Shown here: positions 1 through 10,788 of the stretch, one piece after another
How positions within the stretch are numbered: position 1 is the first letter of the stretch
How the letters are laid out: every line of letters begins with the position of its first letter
DNA from: Yarrowia lipolytica
Taxonomy: Eukaryota; Ascomycota; Dipodascomycetes; Dipodascales
Assembly: GCF_001761485.1 (NCBI RefSeq)
Contig: NC_090774.1
Coordinates: 1,922,001 to 1,986,000, forward strand
Length of the DNA stretch: 64,000 nucleotides
Direction of reading: 5' to 3'
Notes under the pieces: generated by a model
The model's input: only the letters and a program-made list of their open reading frames with translations
What the model was told of the DNA's origin: nothing
Database searches by the model: none
Program-made: the position numbers and the translations under genes

Positions 1-3000
1 GCTAACAGATACCACAGTTATATGCATGGAACAGTATGTATGGATTAATAATGAATCACGTAATGGAATGGTCGTGTAGTGGTACACTAAGAGTGCGATA
101 CCTACGAGTACTCGTGTTCTGTGGAAGTGTGGATCTCCATGCCACGAACAACTTTTAGTAGTCATTGTCTCGCTTCTTCGTCTCCCGGACCTCCTTCTCA
201 GCCAGATACTGTGGTTGAATGAGATCAACGCCGAGTCATTCAGATCTTTTCAGATCGTTCTCATGCTGTTCGGCTAAGACCCGGCCTTTGGAGAAGGGCG
301 TGTTCAGGGGCATGTGTGTTCTCGTGCTCGACGAGACGGTCAACCTGATCGAAGGAAAAGGATAGGAAGTCGGCATCAAGTACGAGTACAAGTACTGTAC
401 AATACTCGTAGCGAAAGTACCTGACTCTGCGGACCCAAGAGTTGCCACACACCAACAGGCAGATCGAGGTGTTGAGCAGTACCCTGCCTTTGACTTGGGT
501 ATCACCCTGTCTTCACCATCAGACAGCCCTCAAGGGAAGCTGATGTGAACGGAACTGGCCTCGAACTGGTCGACGTACTGTTGAACATTAGTCGCGTATT
601 ACTTGGACCCTCAAATATGTGAGCTGTGTCCAACTAATGAGCAACTAATGGCCGCTTATCCGCTGCCCCAACTAGCACATGTCACGGCGGAAATCGCCCA
701 TTCAGCTGTCGACAGAATTTTTCATTCTGGTTTTGCGATGCGGTACAAGGACATGGACACGTGACTTCACCATTGCTCCTGTACCCCAGATGGTTGTAGA
801 TGACGGAGTTCTGGTTGTACCCATGGTGGCATCTGAGCGTATGGGTAGATGTCAGAAGAGAAAAAATATTTAACATAAAATAAAATATAAATACAAATAT
901 AAAATAAATATAAAAAACCTATTCTCTTACACATTACTCAAGATGGTGACACAACGGTGACACAACTGACACAAACAATGCCACAAACAGACCCAAACGA
1001 CACCACAGATACCCCCACCCACCCAGTCTCAGACACAGATAGATATGACACAGATACCCTCGTCGTAACCCGATACGATATGAAAAACAGAAACTGACAC
1101 AGATACTTGTACTACTATCATGCAGTCTCGGTCACATACACATCTCCAGCTGACTCTGTCGGGGTACCGCATGCGACCTTGATATGATCCGGTTACTTGC
1201 GCTTTCCTGGAACTCTTGCTACGCTCCAGTTCTGCCACTTTTTCCAGCACGGTCCCAGCCAATGGTCTCCATATAGTCACCAGAGCAGGGTTTGATGGTG
1301 TAGGAAGTGTGGGTGGACGAGCGTTGCGAGGTAGCGGGGGGCGCGAGGGGAGCGAAGGGAGTGAGAGTGGATGTGGACCGTTGGTTTCTCACACTCGGAG
1401 CTCCCTGGCCAAGTGTGAACTCCTGTGACCTCCTACTGAGTCGCTTGCCTACTCTTTCCGAGTGGATGCCACGCCCATTCAGACTTCTGTCCGGCAACCC
1501 CCGGTTATTTCCTGGGAGCCGCTCTGGATGGCCAAAGTTGATCATTAGTCAGCTAATACCATACCTGGTTATTACTCATCAAAGTTCCCACCAGCTACTT
1601 GACATTGTTCTGTCTTAAGGTCCTACTACTGTGCAGGTGGGATCTGACGCCCGCCAGATGTCGGAACAAGTGGTGTGTTTGCAGTTATGAGACTCTTGAT
1701 CTGTCGATTGTTTTGAGCAATGTCGAATTCTCAATCTATGACAAAAAGCAGATTTCGTTGTTTTTTGTTGATTTATTCTTCTTTTCCTTTTTCTTTTCTT
1801 TTACTGGGAATTCCCAAAAACCTCATCACATCTCCATCCAATTTAACCGACACAAGAGAGGGATATCATGTTCGCCGCACCCCATGTTACCCTGCCGACG
1901 AATGTACAGTATATGTGCAACGAATATTATTCCAAATGGTCTGATACGGCCCGATACGAGGTTTTTTTTATTATTATTATTTAATTTTTGAGGTATTTTA
2001 CGGGGTATTTATTTGTGAAGTGGTGATTTACAGCGGAAAAAAAAAAGTCGAAAATGGGGAAGGGGGGTCCCAGCCAAAAAAAGAGTGCCGTCTAATTGGA
2101 CCAACTGAAAGTAGAAATAGAAACACACAGCCCCACTGAGCTTGCGTACTGGTAGCCTTGCGAGTTTGTATGTATGGTTTGTGGGATGTGCAGATGAGAT
2201 TTCATTTAGTGGAGTTAATTAAATCATTTAGGAAAAGGAAAAAATGGAGGATTTTTTCCTCTAAAAAAGAATTAAAAAAGAACATTGGAAAAAAAAAGAA
2301 AAAAAAGAGAAAAAAAGAAAAAAGAAAAGAAAAATCTAGATGGGGATAAAATGGGGTGGGTGAATGGAAGGATTGGAGTCGGGTCGGTTTCTGATGGTCC
2401 GATTGATGACTTGCGAGTATAAGAAGGCAACAATCTCAGCACATTGTTTAGTTATTGTCCTTTTTAATTTTTTTCTATTTTAATAGGCAAAGTTCCACGG
2501 TGCGGAAGAAGGACAGCAAGGGAGAGGCAAGCGATGGATTGGAGGTAGAGTATTGTCTAGATACGCGTAAATACACTGTAATAAATGGAGGGTCTCTGTG
2601 AGACAATAGGGTCCGATTCAGGTCATTATGTTGACCGTATGTACTGTTGGCAATGAATCGCCAGCATTGACAAAAAAAAAAAAAAGCCGTTGGCACTGCT
2701 TATAAATCAACTGATAAAAACCCGCCGGCTCAGATCAACGAATAGTGAATAAATCGCCTCATTCTACTTACTTTAACCACTCTTGACTCTTCCTGGATCC
2801 ATTTCTCCCCAAACGGAAGACGCATCGACGATCCTTGGGCTCTTTTGGTGGGTGGGTGGAGACCTGGAGAACAGACCTGGAGCGGGAAGCCTGGTTCATT
2901 TGCCCGTTTCGCTCCCGCTTCGCTCCCTTTTCTTTTTCTCCAGAGCGCATTCGATCCGTGAGTCTAGGAAAAGGGCTTAGTCCATCCCGTGATACTTGTC

Positions 3001-4352
3001 CCAGTGCTCAGCTCGGCTCATGTCTACTCAGCCTCCCAATTTATATCTCCGATGACCGGTGGGCTGTGCAATAAAACTAGTTGGTTAAAATCGGTCGGAA
3101 AGTGGTTGAAAATGGATAAAATACGGCAACACACGAATCTGCAACTGGTTGCTATCCTTCGATAACCGCTTCACACGCTCTCCATCTCGTCGTATCCTTG
3201 TCTCTCATTTCGCACTGGATATGCGTCGAAGGATTGTGTGTATAAACAGACCCTTTTGGAATGTACGTCACCAGGGTGATAGCGAAATAGAGTTTAAACA
3301 GAGTTTATGCACGACAAAAAGAGTTTATGCTCGATACAAATAAGGTTGGGACTGGCTGGGCAGTAACGGTTCGGTTTTTGGTGCGGAAAAATTGGGTCCG
3401 AAGTTGGGATGAGGGATAAATGAGAAAAATAGAAATGCGTAAAAAATCCCAAAAAAACTGGGAAAAATGGGAAAATGTCGGAAAACAGCAGAAAATTGAC
3501 AGAGAGAAAATGGAGAATTGTCAGTAAAAAAATCAGACAAATCACGTGGCCATTTTCGCCCCAATTAGCACCAATTAGCGCGCTATGTCTCTCCCCTCTT
3601 TTACCCAATATACTCATTTACCTCCGTGTAATGAGACTCAGACAAGCAAGGCAAGGAAAGAGGGAAGCGCTTGAGAGATGTATTGTCGTACAAGTCATAT
3701 GCACTTTGTGATGAAGAGCCCAAAATGGGGATTGGAGCGACCGTCGGTTTGCGCCGCGGTCTCCACGGGTGCCAATGGCCCGCTGGATGGATCATATCTC
3801 CTCCCTCAACGACGCGTTCGCGCGACGGAGCCCACTCAACGCGTATAATAAAAGTCTAGATGGTTTGGTACATTCCGGCTTGTTGTGAGTTTTCCCTTTT
3901 CTCCATTCTGAGGAAAAACACAGTTAAACTGGGTTCTGAGGTTGTATTTTTTTAACTGGATTTTATGTATTTAAATTTAATTTAATTTAATTTAATTTAA
4001 TTTAATTTAATTATTTATGTTTGAGAGAGCAGCAATGGGGAGTGTTGATTGGAGCGGGGCTGAGTCAGATTGAGATAATGCGGTTCGATCATCGTCTCCT
4101 TCTCCAAATCCACCCCAATCGCACTATCCATTGTCTCTCTGGACCAAGTGACTATCACTTCGTACAAGGCACACTGTACTACAAGTACACTTCAAGAGCA
4201 TGTACCTCCCCCCCGAGTTTTGTACCCCTTCCACTTTTTGAACTTTGGAGTGGTGCAACCCTAATTTCGAAACCCTCTCACACCTGCCTTAAATATCTCA
4301 CGGTTGCTTTACTACATTGTTTTCTATAGTTACTCTTGCACCACCTCACACC
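1..4352. other. Gene-free region upstream of phospholipase B
   Basis: No reading frame here has the composition or motifs of a real protein; all are short and low-complexity. The region has A/T-rich runs around 1750-2350, a pentanucleotide microsatellite at 3974-4012, and several poly-A or poly-T tracts. I see no tRNA promoter boxes, LTR ends or transposase-like frames. It probably holds the promoter of the phospholipase gene at its right end and otherwise unassigned spacer. A small non-coding RNA cannot be excluded by eye. Confidence 0.6.
3974..4012. repeat. (AATTT)n microsatellite
   Basis: About eight uninterrupted copies of a 5-bp A/T unit lie some 340 bp upstream of the phospholipase B start. 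This is a simple sequence tract with no coding content. Confidence 0.95.
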
Positions 4353-6269
4353 ATGAAATTCTCTCCACTTTTGCTGGCGACCGTGGGTCTGGCCCAGAGC
4401 TTCTATTCGCCCACCGACTCGTACGCGCCCGGGTCGGTCGACTGTCCCTCCAACTCCACCCAGATTGTGCGAAAGGGCGAGGGCCTTTCTTCGCAGGAAC
4501 GAGAGTGGGTCCAGAACCGACACGAACAGACCCGACCGGAGCTGCTCAACTACCTGAAACGGGTGGGCTTTAAGTCGGTGGACCCGGACCAGTTCCTGGG
4601 CCAGGACACTAATATCACCATCGGACTGTCCTTTTCTGGAGGAGGATACAGAGCCATGTTGGCGGGAGCAGGCCAATTTGCGGCTCTGGACGCGCGAACA
4701 CCCAACGCCACCGAACCGGGCCATGTGGGAGGTCTGGTCCAGGCCGCCACCTATCTGGTGGGTCTTTCGGGCGGAAACTGGATGGTGGGATCTGTGGTCA
4801 TCAACAACTTCACCACCATTCCCGACCTGCAACACTCGTCCGACGTGTGGGACCTGGAACACTCCATGATCAACCCCGGCGGAATCAACATCTTCAAGAC
4901 CGGCTCTTATTGGGACGACATCAACGACGACGTCAACGACAAGCAGCACGCCGGATACAACACCTCTTTCACCGACATCTGGGGCCGAGGTCTGTCGTAC
5001 CAGTTCTTCAACGCTTCCAACACCGCCCGACTCACCTGGTCCGAGATCCAGAACTACGACCACTTCAAGAACCACTCTATGCCCTACCCCATTGTTGTGG
5101 CCGACGGCCGAGCCCCCGGAACCCGAATCATCTCCGGAAACTCCACCATTTTCGAGCTGGCCCCGTTCGAGGTCGGCTCCTGGGACCCCAATGTCTACTC
5201 CTTTGCCAAGACCGAGTGGCTGGGAACCAACATGACCAACGGCCGACCCAACGGAACCTGTGTGCATGGCTTTGACAACGCCGGTTTCATTGTGGGAACC
5301 TCTTCTTCCCTGTTCAACCAGTTCATTCTCCAGCTCAACTCCACCGGAGTAACCGGAGTGGTCTACGACCTGGCCCACTCTATCCTCAAGCGTCTGGATA
5401 AGGACTCGGACGATATCGCCATCTACTCGCCCAACCCCTTCAAGGGCATGTCCTACCTCGGCAACTCGTCCATTGCCCAAACCGAGTATCTGGATCTGGT
5501 CGACGGAGGAGAAGATGGACAGAATGTGCCCTACTACCCTCTGCTGCAGCCCGAGAGAGCCGTCGACGTGGTCATCTCCTACGACAACTCCGCCGACACC
5601 GACTTTAACTGGCCCAACGGAACCTCCGCTGTCCAGACATACCGACGACAGTTTGAGAACCAGGCCAACGGCACCATTTTCCCTTACGTGCCCGACGTGA
5701 ACACATTCATCAATGAGAACCTGACTTCTCGACCCGCCTTCTTTGGCTGTGACGTGCAGAACATGACCTCGCTGGACAAGAACGGTTATACCGACGTCAA
5801 CTCTTCCGCCGCCCTTCCCCCTCTCATTGTCTACATTGCTAACTACCCCTGGACCTTTTTCTCCAACACATCGACCATGTCCAAGCTGTCGTACAACAAG
5901 AAGGAGGTTGCCGGCATGATCGAGAACGGCTACTCCACCTCCACCCAGTTCAACGGAACCGTGGACCCCGACTGGCCTGTGTGTCTTGGCTGTGCTCTGC
6001 TCAAGCGAGAGGCCACCCGACGAAACCAGTCTCTGGGCTCTGACTGTGACAAGTGCTTCTCCAAGTACTGCTGGAACGGAAAGACTGACGATGATGCCGA
6101 AAAGGCTCTGAAGTTTGCTCCCGCCATCTATGCCAACGGCCCTAACGTTTCTTCCAACGCCTCGATTGGCCAGGCTTCATCCACCTCCAAGCCCAAGAAG
6201 AACGGCGCCGAGGGTCTGGTTCCGGGTATGGCTGCCATTGCCATTGGTTTTGCCGCTCTTCTTATGTAA
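4353..6269 (+). CDS. PLB1: Secreted lysophospholipase / phospholipase B, GPI-anchor type
   Basis: 638 residues. Fungal phospholipase B removes both acyl chains from glycerophospholipids at the cell surface or in the medium. Seen: a hydrophobic signal peptide (residues 1-15), SFSGGGYRAM near 93-102 (oxyanion and arginine motif of the cPLA2/PLB fold), GLSGG at 137-141 with the presumed nucleophile Ser139, and a DGGEDGQN segment near residue 390 that would carry the catalytic Asp. Many N-x-S/T sites, paired cysteines near the C-terminus, and a Ser/Ala-rich tail ending in a short hydrophobic segment suggest GPI attachment. I chose the ATG at 4353 over the in-frame ATG at 4317, because 4353 begins the signal peptide directly. 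Family assignment is firm. Which PLB paralogue it is cannot be told from the window. Confidence 0.93.
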   Translation: MKFSPLLLATVGLAQSFYSPTDSYAPGSVDCPSNSTQIVRKGEGLSSQEREWVQNRHEQTRPELLNYLKRVGFKSVDPDQFLGQDTNITIGLSFSGGGYRAMLAGAGQFAALDARTPNATEPGHVGGLVQAATYLVGLSGGNWMVGSVVINNFTTIPDLQHSSDVWDLEHSMINPGGINIFKTGSYWDDINDDVNDKQHAGYNTSFTDIWGRGLSYQFFNASNTARLTWSEIQNYDHFKNHSMPYPIVVADGRAPGTRIISGNSTIFELAPFEVGSWDPNVYSFAKTEWLGTNMTNGRPNGTCVHGFDNAGFIVGTSSSLFNQFILQLNSTGVTGVVYDLAHSILKRLDKDSDDIAIYSPNPFKGMSYLGNSSIAQTEYLDLVDGGEDGQNVPYYPLLQPERAVDVVISYDNSADTDFNWPNGTSAVQTYRRQFENQANGTIFPYVPDVNTFINENLTSRPAFFGCDVQNMTSLDKNGYTDVNSSAALPPLIVYIANYPWTFFSNTSTMSKLSYNKKEVAGMIENGYSTSTQFNGTVDPDWPVCLGCALLKREATRRNQSLGSDCDKCFSKYCWNGKTDDDAEKALKFAPAIYANGPNVSSNASIGQASSTSKPKKNGAEGLVPGMAAIAIGFAALLM

Positions 6270-7076
6270 GCATTAATATTGACTAATTGACTATATAACG
6301 AGTTTCGAGCGTCAGAGAGCGTCAGCGGGCGTACTGCCACGTTCCATGTGTACAACAGGTTGTATTACAAGTATTGGTGCCGAGTCAGTCTATTATTGAA
6401 GCTGTAGATGATAATACCAGTCATTACTCAGCATGTGGAGTCTGGGATTGTTTTTTGCACGGTTTTTGCGTCTGACAGATTCCAACTGGCGTCTTTTGAT
6501 TATTTTTGATTATTTTTGATTATTTTTGATTATTTTTGATCTTTTTTATTATGATTTAATTTATTATGATTTTTTTAAATCTTACAGTCGCCCATTATAG
6601 TGCGGAAAAATGCGCAATTGGCACGGTTTGAAACATACGGAGCGTCGCCGCGTACACAAGGACGTACAGATGCACGGCATCAGCTTACAAACGCTGTTGG
6701 CGACCGCAGCTCCGGAAATGGCGCTTTTTCGAACTACTTTCACGCGTCAACAAGTTCTGTGAAACTCAATCGAGTCGCGAAGTTTGGAGGTGGATTTGGG
6801 GAAGAAGAACGCTGGAGATGAGCAACGGAGACCGTCCGACGGCCATCGCCATCTTCCACCAGCGGTGTATTCCTCCAACCCCTGAAGAATCACATTCCTT
6901 CCAAGCTCCAATGACGTAAAACGGCCTTGGCTTTGCGGCCGCCGCTAGGAGACCCTGAAACCTACAAACCTGAAAATGCCAAACCTAGATGGCCTAAAGA
7001 GGCAGACAATGAAAACTATAATCTTCGGCGGAATCCTGCACCGAATAATACTTTCACGCACGGAAGAATGACTGAG
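6270..7076. other. Intergenic: 3' side of phospholipase B to tRNA-Leu
   Basis: No gene is visible. It holds a 10-bp tandem tract (about five copies of TATTTTTGAT, 6494-6545) and otherwise unique sequence. Short frames near 6600-6820 lack any recognisable feature. Confidence 0.6.
6494..6545. repeat. 10-bp tandem repeat TATTTTTGAT
   Basis: Four to five head-to-tail copies of a T-rich 10-mer lie about 220 bp downstream of the phospholipase B stop. It may contribute to 3'-end formation, but nothing proves that. Confidence 0.85.
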
Positions 7077-7082
7077 AAAAAA
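7077..7082 (-). terminator. RNA polymerase III T-run terminator of tRNA-Leu
   Basis: Six consecutive T on the minus strand begin immediately after the discriminator base of the tRNA. This is a standard Pol III stop signal. Confidence 0.9.
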
Positions 7083-7182
7083 TGATATCCGTGAGATTCG
7101 AACTCACGCCTCCGAAGAGACCAGGAAATTCGTTAAGGTATTAGCCTTAACCTGGCGCCTTAGACCGCTCGGCCAGGATACC
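7083..7182 (-). tRNA. tRNA-Leu (anticodon AAG) with an 18-nt intron
   Basis: The minus strand folds as a class II tRNA. The acceptor GGTATCC pairs with GGATATC (one G-U), followed by discriminator A. The D-arm carries an A-box-like TGGCCGAGCGG. The anticodon stem is CCAGG/CCTGG, followed by a long variable arm (TCTC-TTC-GGAG), a T-arm with loop TTCGAAT, and a six-T terminator. The anticodon loop reads T-T-AAG-G, then 18 extra bases before the last loop base. These extra bases contain CCTTAA, complementary to the TTAAGG of the anticodon loop, as expected of a nuclear tRNA intron removed by the splicing endonuclease. AAG would be edited to IAG and decode CTT/CTC/CTA. Confidence 0.95.
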
Positions 7183-7511
7183 GGAAGTTGAAAAAGAAGG
7201 AAAATGGGTTTACACAATTCGAAATATGCTATAAAAAGTCTAACTAAAACAAATTGAGGTCTAGTCGACCAATTAGTGGATAAAATAGGAGAAACGAAAA
7301 AAATGAAAAAGAGAGACGAAAAACAAGAAAACAACGAGAGTCGAATCACAGACTGCCACGGATCTGTACTACAATACTACAGAGAGTTTTCCCTCGTATC
7401 TGGGACAAACAGGGTCGATTCCAGGACACATCAGTTCCATGTTTGAGAAGGATCATGATAACTATGTACAAAATCTATTCATTCAGTATGTGACTATTGA
7501 TATATATAGTC
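7183..7511. other. Intergenic: tRNA-Leu 5' flank and AFG1 3' region
   Basis: Short spacer holding the upstream flank of the tRNA and the 3' end of the AFG1-like gene, both on the minus strand. No other feature seen. Confidence 0.6.
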
Positions 7512-9398
7512 CTACTTGTGGTAAACATCGGCTCCCTTTCGCCATCTGGCGGCAATCTCGTCCTTGGGAACTCGGTCGCCCCACGAAATCATGGACCAGA
7601 AATGCGACTCGTTGAATTTGGGCGCGTTAGGTGCAACCTGCTTGACAGGCCGGAAACCCATGCTGGCAAGAGAAGCAGCCTCGTCAGTCAGAGCCCGCTT
7701 CTTCTCCTGCTCCTTGTAGCTCTCCGATTTGGAAAACACCTCCCACGGCCGATCCGAGTCCGGCAGAGGCATCCACTTGTCCACCTTCCAATGAGGGCTC
7801 TGGGTCATCTCCTTGAGTCGAGAAACAGCCCGCTTGTAGGCAAACTTCTCGTCCTCGCCGGTAAAGGCGGTGGTGTCAGCAAAGTTGGTTGGCTTGATGA
7901 CTCGCTTGTTCTCATCAGACTCTCGCTGGCCAGTAGGAGTGTCGTAGGAGGAAACGTTGGGTCGATGGGGGTTCTCAATGTCCTGAAGCGTGTCCGAGTA
8001 CATTTCCTGGGCCTGGATATCAGCCTCCTCCTTCATCTTTTCAGGATTATCAATCTCGGGGAAAAAGAGCGAGTCGGCATTAGCCTCTGCTCGAATGATG
8101 AGCTGACATCGACACTCGTAGGCAGCATCCAGCAGAGTGATGAGACGACGGGCCTCGTTCTTCTTGGCCAGAGTCATGACAGGCACCTCATCGACAATGA
8201 TGGTATGGTATCTGGAAGCCAGAGAGATGAAATCAGCAGCAGCCAGGGGTCGTTCAATCAGCTGGCTGAACTTGAACATGGCAACTCCGTCCTTGACCCA
8301 GGGAACCACAAGAGGCCGTCCATACACAATGATCTCCTCTTCCTTACCTTCAGAAGAAGGACACAGAGTCTTAACTGTCTCTTCCCACGCCTTGTCACCC
8401 TCGGGATCGTTGACGTGGTACTTGACAATGGGCTTGTCTGTACCCTCTGCAGCCTCTTCTTCTGAAAGCACCTCTCGGTAGTCAGTGTCACTTTGCATGT
8501 TGTGGGTGACACATCGGGCCTGCAGAATGGTCAGAAAACTCTCAAACTGTGTCTTGGAGAAGTTGGTGGCATACAGGTCTTTGGGGAGACGGTTACTTGT
8601 GGCCACCAGCACGCCTCCAAACTTGAAGTAGTAGATGAAGAGCGTCTTGACAATCTTGGCGGCTGCCATGTCGGGCAACATGAATTCGTCCAGCAATAGA
8701 ACGGTGTGGTTGTCAATCATATCCTGGGCTAATTCCAGCAGAATATAATCTGTCAGAAGCGCCTCAGATTCCTTGCCAAGAAGAGTCTCAGCAGATCGCA
8801 GTCGGTCTTGTCGTTCTTGGGTCAACCGATGGATACTTCCATACAGCGACAACATGAAGTTGTTGTAATGGATTCGCTTCTTGGACTGGTGGGGCAACGA
8901 GTCGGCAAACATGTCCATCAGCATACTCTTGCCACAGCCCACTTCTCCGTGAATCAGCAGACCCTGGGGCGAGTTGAAGTTGATGAGCTCCTCCTCGTCG
9001 GTCAGAGTCTTGACCATCTCCATAGACTTGAGATCCGGCTTGTACCACGGCCTGACCGCCTTTTTCTTGATCTGCGAGTTGGTCATGTCTTCCCCGGCCG
9101 CCTCCTTCTCAATCTCCAAAAGTTGCGCCTGAAGGGCAGACACCTTCCGCTGAAAGTCCTGTGGAGGAGTGTAGTCCTTGAGCCGGTGGTACAGTTTCTG
9201 GAGCTCTGCCGCCACCCGCAGTTGCGCCTCATCCGCCTTGAGCTCCCCACTGGCCACCTTGTTCTGGTAGATGTGCAGCGGGTCTGTCAGCGCCAATTGT
9301 GAGCTGTACCGGAGCGACGAGTATCTGAGCGAGCTGGTGTTTCGCAGAGTCGCGCGCACCACCGCCGTTCGCCCGAGAGTTCTTAGTCGTAGGTTCAT
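7512..9398 (-). CDS. AFG1: AFG1/LACE1-family mitochondrial AAA-like ATPase
   Basis: 628 residues. Afg1 (LACE1/AFG1L in animals) is a mitochondrial P-loop ATPase linked to quality control of respiratory-chain subunits and of imported proteins. Seen: an Arg/Ser-rich, acid-free N-terminus typical of a matrix-targeting signal (about residues 1-33), Walker A GEVGCGKS at 151-158, Walker B LLLDEF at 234-239, and the family segment VATSNRLPKDLY downstream. It is longer than yeast Afg1 (about 509), mainly through insertions in the C-terminal half. It shares a 211-bp divergent promoter with SAM35. The start at 9398 is the only ATG giving the presequence. Confidence 0.93.
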   Translation of the reverse strand: MNLRLRTLGRTAVVRATLRNTSSLRYSSLRYSSQLALTDPLHIYQNKVASGELKADEAQLRVAAELQKLYHRLKDYTPPQDFQRKVSALQAQLLEIEKEAAGEDMTNSQIKKKAVRPWYKPDLKSMEMVKTLTDEEELINFNSPQGLLIHGEVGCGKSMLMDMFADSLPHQSKKRIHYNNFMLSLYGSIHRLTQERQDRLRSAETLLGKESEALLTDYILLELAQDMIDNHTVLLLDEFMLPDMAAAKIVKTLFIYYFKFGGVLVATSNRLPKDLYATNFSKTQFESFLTILQARCVTHNMQSDTDYREVLSEEEAAEGTDKPIVKYHVNDPEGDKAWEETVKTLCPSSEGKEEEIIVYGRPLVVPWVKDGVAMFKFSQLIERPLAAADFISLASRYHTIIVDEVPVMTLAKKNEARRLITLLDAAYECRCQLIIRAEANADSLFFPEIDNPEKMKEEADIQAQEMYSDTLQDIENPHRPNVSSYDTPTGQRESDENKRVIKPTNFADTTAFTGEDEKFAYKRAVSRLKEMTQSPHWKVDKWMPLPDSDRPWEVFSKSESYKEQEKKRALTDEAASLASMGFRPVKQVAPNAPKFNESHFWSMISWGDRVPKDEIAARWRKGADVYHK

Positions 9399-9609
9399 TG
9401 TCGTGGAGCAGAAAACTGGGCGCGTTCCCGGTACTTATAATGTTGTGCTGGTAGAGATTGAGTACCTCTAGCAATAGGACTGGCACATTATGCACACTCA
9501 AGATAAAGTTCCTTAAAGTTCCTCTCTCTCCACTATCTTGATCAGACAGAAAAAGCGACCCCAAATAAGTCTGCAAAAAAGACCGCAAATCGTCGCCAAG
9601 TACGGAAAA
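9399..9609. promoter_or_regulatory. Divergent promoter of AFG1 and SAM35
   Basis: Only 211 bp separate the two ATGs of oppositely transcribed mitochondrial-protein genes, so both core promoters must lie here or overlap the gene starts. A TATA-like stretch (tacttataatg) near 9430 points toward AFG1. Confidence 0.6.
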
Positions 9610-10536
9610 ATGCTCAAAGTGCCCGCTCCAATCAAAACATTCTTCGACGCGTTCCCGCTGGAGAAATTGCCGCCGCTGGAGGTGTCGGAAACCGACTCCA
9701 ACGCCTGCCAGGTGGTCGGAGGCGGATCAACACAATCCCCGGACTTTTACCTGTACACGTACGGACACAAAAATGGTGTGGGAACGACGCTGAGCACGGA
9801 ACCAACATCGCTGGCGGTGCAATTGTTGCTGTCATATTTCCACCCCAAGAAATCCACACAGCTCGCCACAGTATCTCACCTGGCCAACATGGACGGCAAA
9901 CTGCCTCTATTGGTCCAGCAGCCCTCCAACCGCACCTTTCTCACCTTCAACTCCATCTACAAGAACCTGGTGCCATCGACCCCGCAAATCAACGTGCTCA
10001 GCTCGCTGGTCTTCCACAACCTGTACCATGCGTGGATCGTGACCATTCTGGACCCAGCATACTCCCGGCAGTTTGAAAACACATTTCTGAGCGTCAAGTC
10101 ACTCGAGTCCAATACCGAGGCCCGGTTCGTCGAGCCTCTCAAAATCAGATTCATGCAGGATCTCATCACCGACCACAAGAACCTCGCCACCGCCATGGAA
10201 CAGAGCACCCGACTACCAACCCGGCTAGTCATGTCCATGGAGTCGGTGTACGACAGCCATCCCGAGATTGAAGATATTTACTGCCGGGCGCACGACGCTC
10301 TGACCGCCTTTTCGAAACTGCTGGCCGAAAGCCCCTCCCAGTTCTTCAACGCCAAGGACAAGGGTTTTGAGCAGAGCGAAATCGGCTCTCTGGACTGTGT
10401 GGTGGCCGCCTTTATCTACTCGCTACGGCCCGAGTCTCCCTTTGGCCAGACTCGCCTGGGACACATGGTCCAGGATTTCCCCGATCTCAGCAGCCATGCC
10501 GTCAGTGTTATCGAGGAGGTCTACAAGAAGAATTAA
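9610..10536 (+). CDS. SAM35: Sorting and assembly machinery subunit Sam35 (metaxin-like)
   Basis: 308 residues. Sam35 is an essential outer-membrane SAM complex subunit that recognises the beta-signal of incoming porin-type proteins. The N-terminus (VPAPIKTFFDAFPLEKLPP), followed by a thioredoxin-like/metaxin region with FYLYTYG and a C-terminal GST-like helical part (DCVVAAFIYSL), resembles fungal Sam35/Tom38. I see no membrane span, consistent with a peripheral subunit. I take the ATG at 9610. An in-frame ATG at 9538 would add 24 basic residues containing a short internal repeat (KKRPQIS, QKRPQIV), unlike the family. It converges on the V-ATPase f gene, with only 90 bp between stops. Confidence 0.82.
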   Translation: MLKVPAPIKTFFDAFPLEKLPPLEVSETDSNACQVVGGGSTQSPDFYLYTYGHKNGVGTTLSTEPTSLAVQLLLSYFHPKKSTQLATVSHLANMDGKLPLLVQQPSNRTFLTFNSIYKNLVPSTPQINVLSSLVFHNLYHAWIVTILDPAYSRQFENTFLSVKSLESNTEARFVEPLKIRFMQDLITDHKNLATAMEQSTRLPTRLVMSMESVYDSHPEIEDIYCRAHDALTAFSKLLAESPSQFFNAKDKGFEQSEIGSLDCVVAAFIYSLRPESPFGQTRLGHMVQDFPDLSSHAVSVIEEVYKKN

Positions 10537-10626
10537 TGTACATAGATTTATACAAGCGGAGAGAGAGCGATATCATCAAAAACATACAAGATTGAATAAA
10601 TACATTATTACGTCAGTGTCATATAC

Positions 10627-10738
10627 CTAGAGACGGATTTGCGACTGTCGGTTGTTGAGGACAATCTGGAGTCCGCAGAAGACAAACAGGATGATGTACA
10701 CCAGCACGGCGCTGAAGATGGTCGATGCGACACTGTGT

Positions 10739-10788
<50 letters not shown>

